Shown: piece by piece, positions 33,437 to 34,529 of the stretch | Position numbering within the stretch: the first letter of the stretch is position 1 | How the letters are laid out: each line of letters starts with the position of its first letter | From: an uncultured Desulfovibrio sp. | GTDB lineage: Bacteria; Desulfobacterota; Desulfovibrionia; Desulfovibrionales; Desulfovibrionaceae | Reading direction: 5' to 3' | Length of the DNA: 34,529 nucleotides | NCBI GenBank assembly: GCA_900553145.1 | Contig: USCL01000004.1 | Span: 1 to 34,529 of the forward strand | Position numbers and translations under genes: made by a program | Notes under the pieces: model-generated | Told to the model about the DNA's origin: nothing | The model's database searches: none | Seen by the model: the letters and a program-made list of their open reading frames with translations, nothing else

Positions 33437-34171
33437 GTGTTGTATGGAAAAATGCTGTCTGTTTTGGCCCTGTGTTGTATGGCAATATTGGGAGAATCAA
33501 CAATGTCGCTGGCTCAGAATGCGTATTCGGAGCACGCGTTAACTGCAAAGCAACAAGGCATTATTCCCATTGCGGCGTTTACGGCAAGCGGGGATACCGG
33601 AAAACTGAGGGAAGCTCTCGTTCAGGGGCTGGAAAAAGGCATGACGGTCAACGAGATCAAGGAAGTTCTCGTGCAGATGTATGCCTACGCGGGGTTTCCA
33701 CGGAGCCTTACCGGACTCAATACGTTCCTTGCCGTTCTTGAAGGCCGAGAAAAACAGGGCATCAAGGATAACGTCGGCAGGGATGCGGGGCCGTTGCCCG
33801 CAGGCGGAAGCGTCCGCGAACGCGGCACGGCGGTTCAGACGGAACTGGTCGGCAGGCCGGTCAGCGGCCCGGTCTACGCATTCGCTCCCGTCATCGACAC
33901 CTTTTTGAAGGAGCACCTTTTCGGCGACATCTTTGGGCGCGACATTCTGGATTTTCAGGAAAGGGAGCTTGCCACCGTGGCCGCTCTTGCCAGCCTTCCG
34001 GCCGAATCTCAGCTCCGTTCCCATTTGAACGTCTGCATGAATGTCGGGTTGACCGAGCCTCAGTTGCGGGCGTTTGTCTCCACCCTTGAGGCAAAGGTCG
34101 GCAAGGCGGAGGCAGAACGGGCCGGGAGGCTTCTGGAAGCGGTTCTGCAAAGCAGGCGGCAGGCCAGGTAA
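33437..34171 (+). CDS. Exported carboxymuconolactone decarboxylase-family protein
   Basis: Read from GTG 33437, a 244-residue protein with a signal peptide (MLYGKMLSVLALCCMAILGESTMSLAQ). Two CMD/AhpD-like repeats follow: ALTAKQQGIIPIAAFTASGDTGKLREALVQGLEKGMTVNEIKEVLVQMYAYAGFP and FQERELATVAALASLPAESQLRSHLNVCMNVGLTEPQLRAFVSTL. I chose GTG because GGAGG stands at 33424-33428; ATG 33452 is the alternative. The AhpD CxxC pair is absent (a single C in LNVCMNVG), so thiol peroxidase activity is unlikely. Function unknown; periplasmic location inferred. It is 33 bp before the hydrolase gene. Confidence 0.85.
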   Translation: MLYGKMLSVLALCCMAILGESTMSLAQNAYSEHALTAKQQGIIPIAAFTASGDTGKLREALVQGLEKGMTVNEIKEVLVQMYAYAGFPRSLTGLNTFLAVLEGREKQGIKDNVGRDAGPLPAGGSVRERGTAVQTELVGRPVSGPVYAFAPVIDTFLKEHLFGDIFGRDILDFQERELATVAALASLPAESQLRSHLNVCMNVGLTEPQLRAFVSTLEAKVGKAEAERAGRLLEAVLQSRRQAR

Positions 34172-34204
34172 CAACCGAAAACATCTATTGGATAGGAAAC
34201 AGTC

Positions 34205-34529
34205 ATGAAAAAAACATCGTTGGCAACATTGGCTATGGTATCGACGCTGGCTTTCTCCGGTGTCGCCGGTGCGGCTGAAGGCAATCCTTTCGGACTCGTC
34301 TATAGAGGAGCCATTGAGGAAAACGCCAAAGGCAAGGTAAACATCCACCCCATGACCTACATGCTGAACGGCCTCAAGATCGCGGCCAACGTGTACACTC
34401 CCGCCGGATACGACGCCACCAAGAAATATCCCGCCGTGGTCGTGGCGCATCCCAACGGCGGCGTCAAGGAACAGGTGGCCGGGCTCTATGCCCCGCGTCT
34501 GGCGGAAAACGGCTATATCGCCATAGCGG
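34205..34529 (+). CDS. Exported alpha/beta hydrolase (5' part)
   Basis: The first 108 residues of a gene that runs off the window. MKKTSLATLAMVSTLAFSGVAGAAEG is a clear signal peptide with an AxA site. It is followed by NGLKIAANVYTPAGYDATKKYPAVVVAHPNGGVKEQVAGLYAPRLAENGYIAIA, the start of an alpha/beta-hydrolase core like YcjY or dienelactone-hydrolase relatives (HPNGG would be the oxyanion strand). The catalytic serine lies beyond the end. AGGA stands before ATG 34205. It is probably co-transcribed with the CMD-like gene. Confidence 0.82.
   Translation, partial: MKKTSLATLAMVSTLAFSGVAGAAEGNPFGLVYRGAIEENAKGKVNIHPMTYMLNGLKIAANVYTPAGYDATKKYPAVVVAHPNGGVKEQVAGLYAPRLAENGYIAIA

Overview
The window looks like two pieces of DNA from unrelated gut bacteria joined at about position 17,045-17,066. 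The left half (1-~17,050) reads as a Gram-positive Clostridia chromosome of the Oscillospiraceae type (Faecalibacterium-like is my best guess). It carries SecE/NusG/L33, the murI-DUF1934-argS group, a CD1247-type zinc-ribbon protein beside EF-P, and the yqe-type cluster (yhbY, nadD, yqeK, rsfS). It has strong AGGAGG-type ribosome binding sites and near-consensus sigma-A promoters with 17-bp spacers. The right half (~17,050-34,529) reads as Desulfovibrionaceae (Desulfovibrio/Bilophila-like). It carries a gluconeogenic birA-pyc-ppsA group, a corrinoid-activator ASKHA protein, pgk, an Rsm22-family methyltransferase and gltX. Both assignments rest on family and gene-order recognition from memory, not on a search.

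Layout of the left half: rplK (5' end only), nusG, secE and rpmG run leftward from a promoter near 1,270-1,298. From the same 304-bp gap, ddl-murI-DUF1934-argS run rightward to a strong terminator at 5,784. The CD1247-like gene, efp, an endonuclease-IV-like TIM barrel gene, a YqeG-type HAD phosphatase, rpsU, leuS, rsfS, an LCP ligase, yqeK, nadD, yhbY, rdgB and ftsY all run leftward. A family of short inverted-repeat elements (termini AACCTCTC...GAGAGGTT) sits at the 3' ends of several of these genes, in three cases touching or supplying the stop codon.

At the join, the 3' part of ftsY is in frame with the 5' part of a phosphoenolpyruvate synthase gene, giving an apparent 777-residue protein. 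The PEP synthase is cut just before its catalytic histidine and FtsY lacks its N-terminal helices. This is best explained by a chimeric contig joined at bases encoding ILADVGG, a stretch both families could encode, not by a real fusion.

Layout of the right half: ppsA (5' part), pyc and birA run leftward. A tRNA nucleotidyltransferase gene, the ASKHA gene, pgk, the Rsm22-like gene and gltX run rightward, mostly with overlapping or touching ends. After a 636-bp hairpin-rich gap comes a small accessory module: an SDR oxidoreductase (leftward), a divergent AraC/YqhC-type regulator, an exported carboxymuconolactone-decarboxylase-like protein and the start of an exported alpha/beta hydrolase. I see no tRNA, rRNA, CRISPR array, transposase, phage gene or convincing new multi-gene defence or metabolic system. 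The most unusual things are the join itself, the stop-codon-associated repeats, the zinc-ribbon-tailed pyruvate carboxylase and the solitary corrinoid activator.
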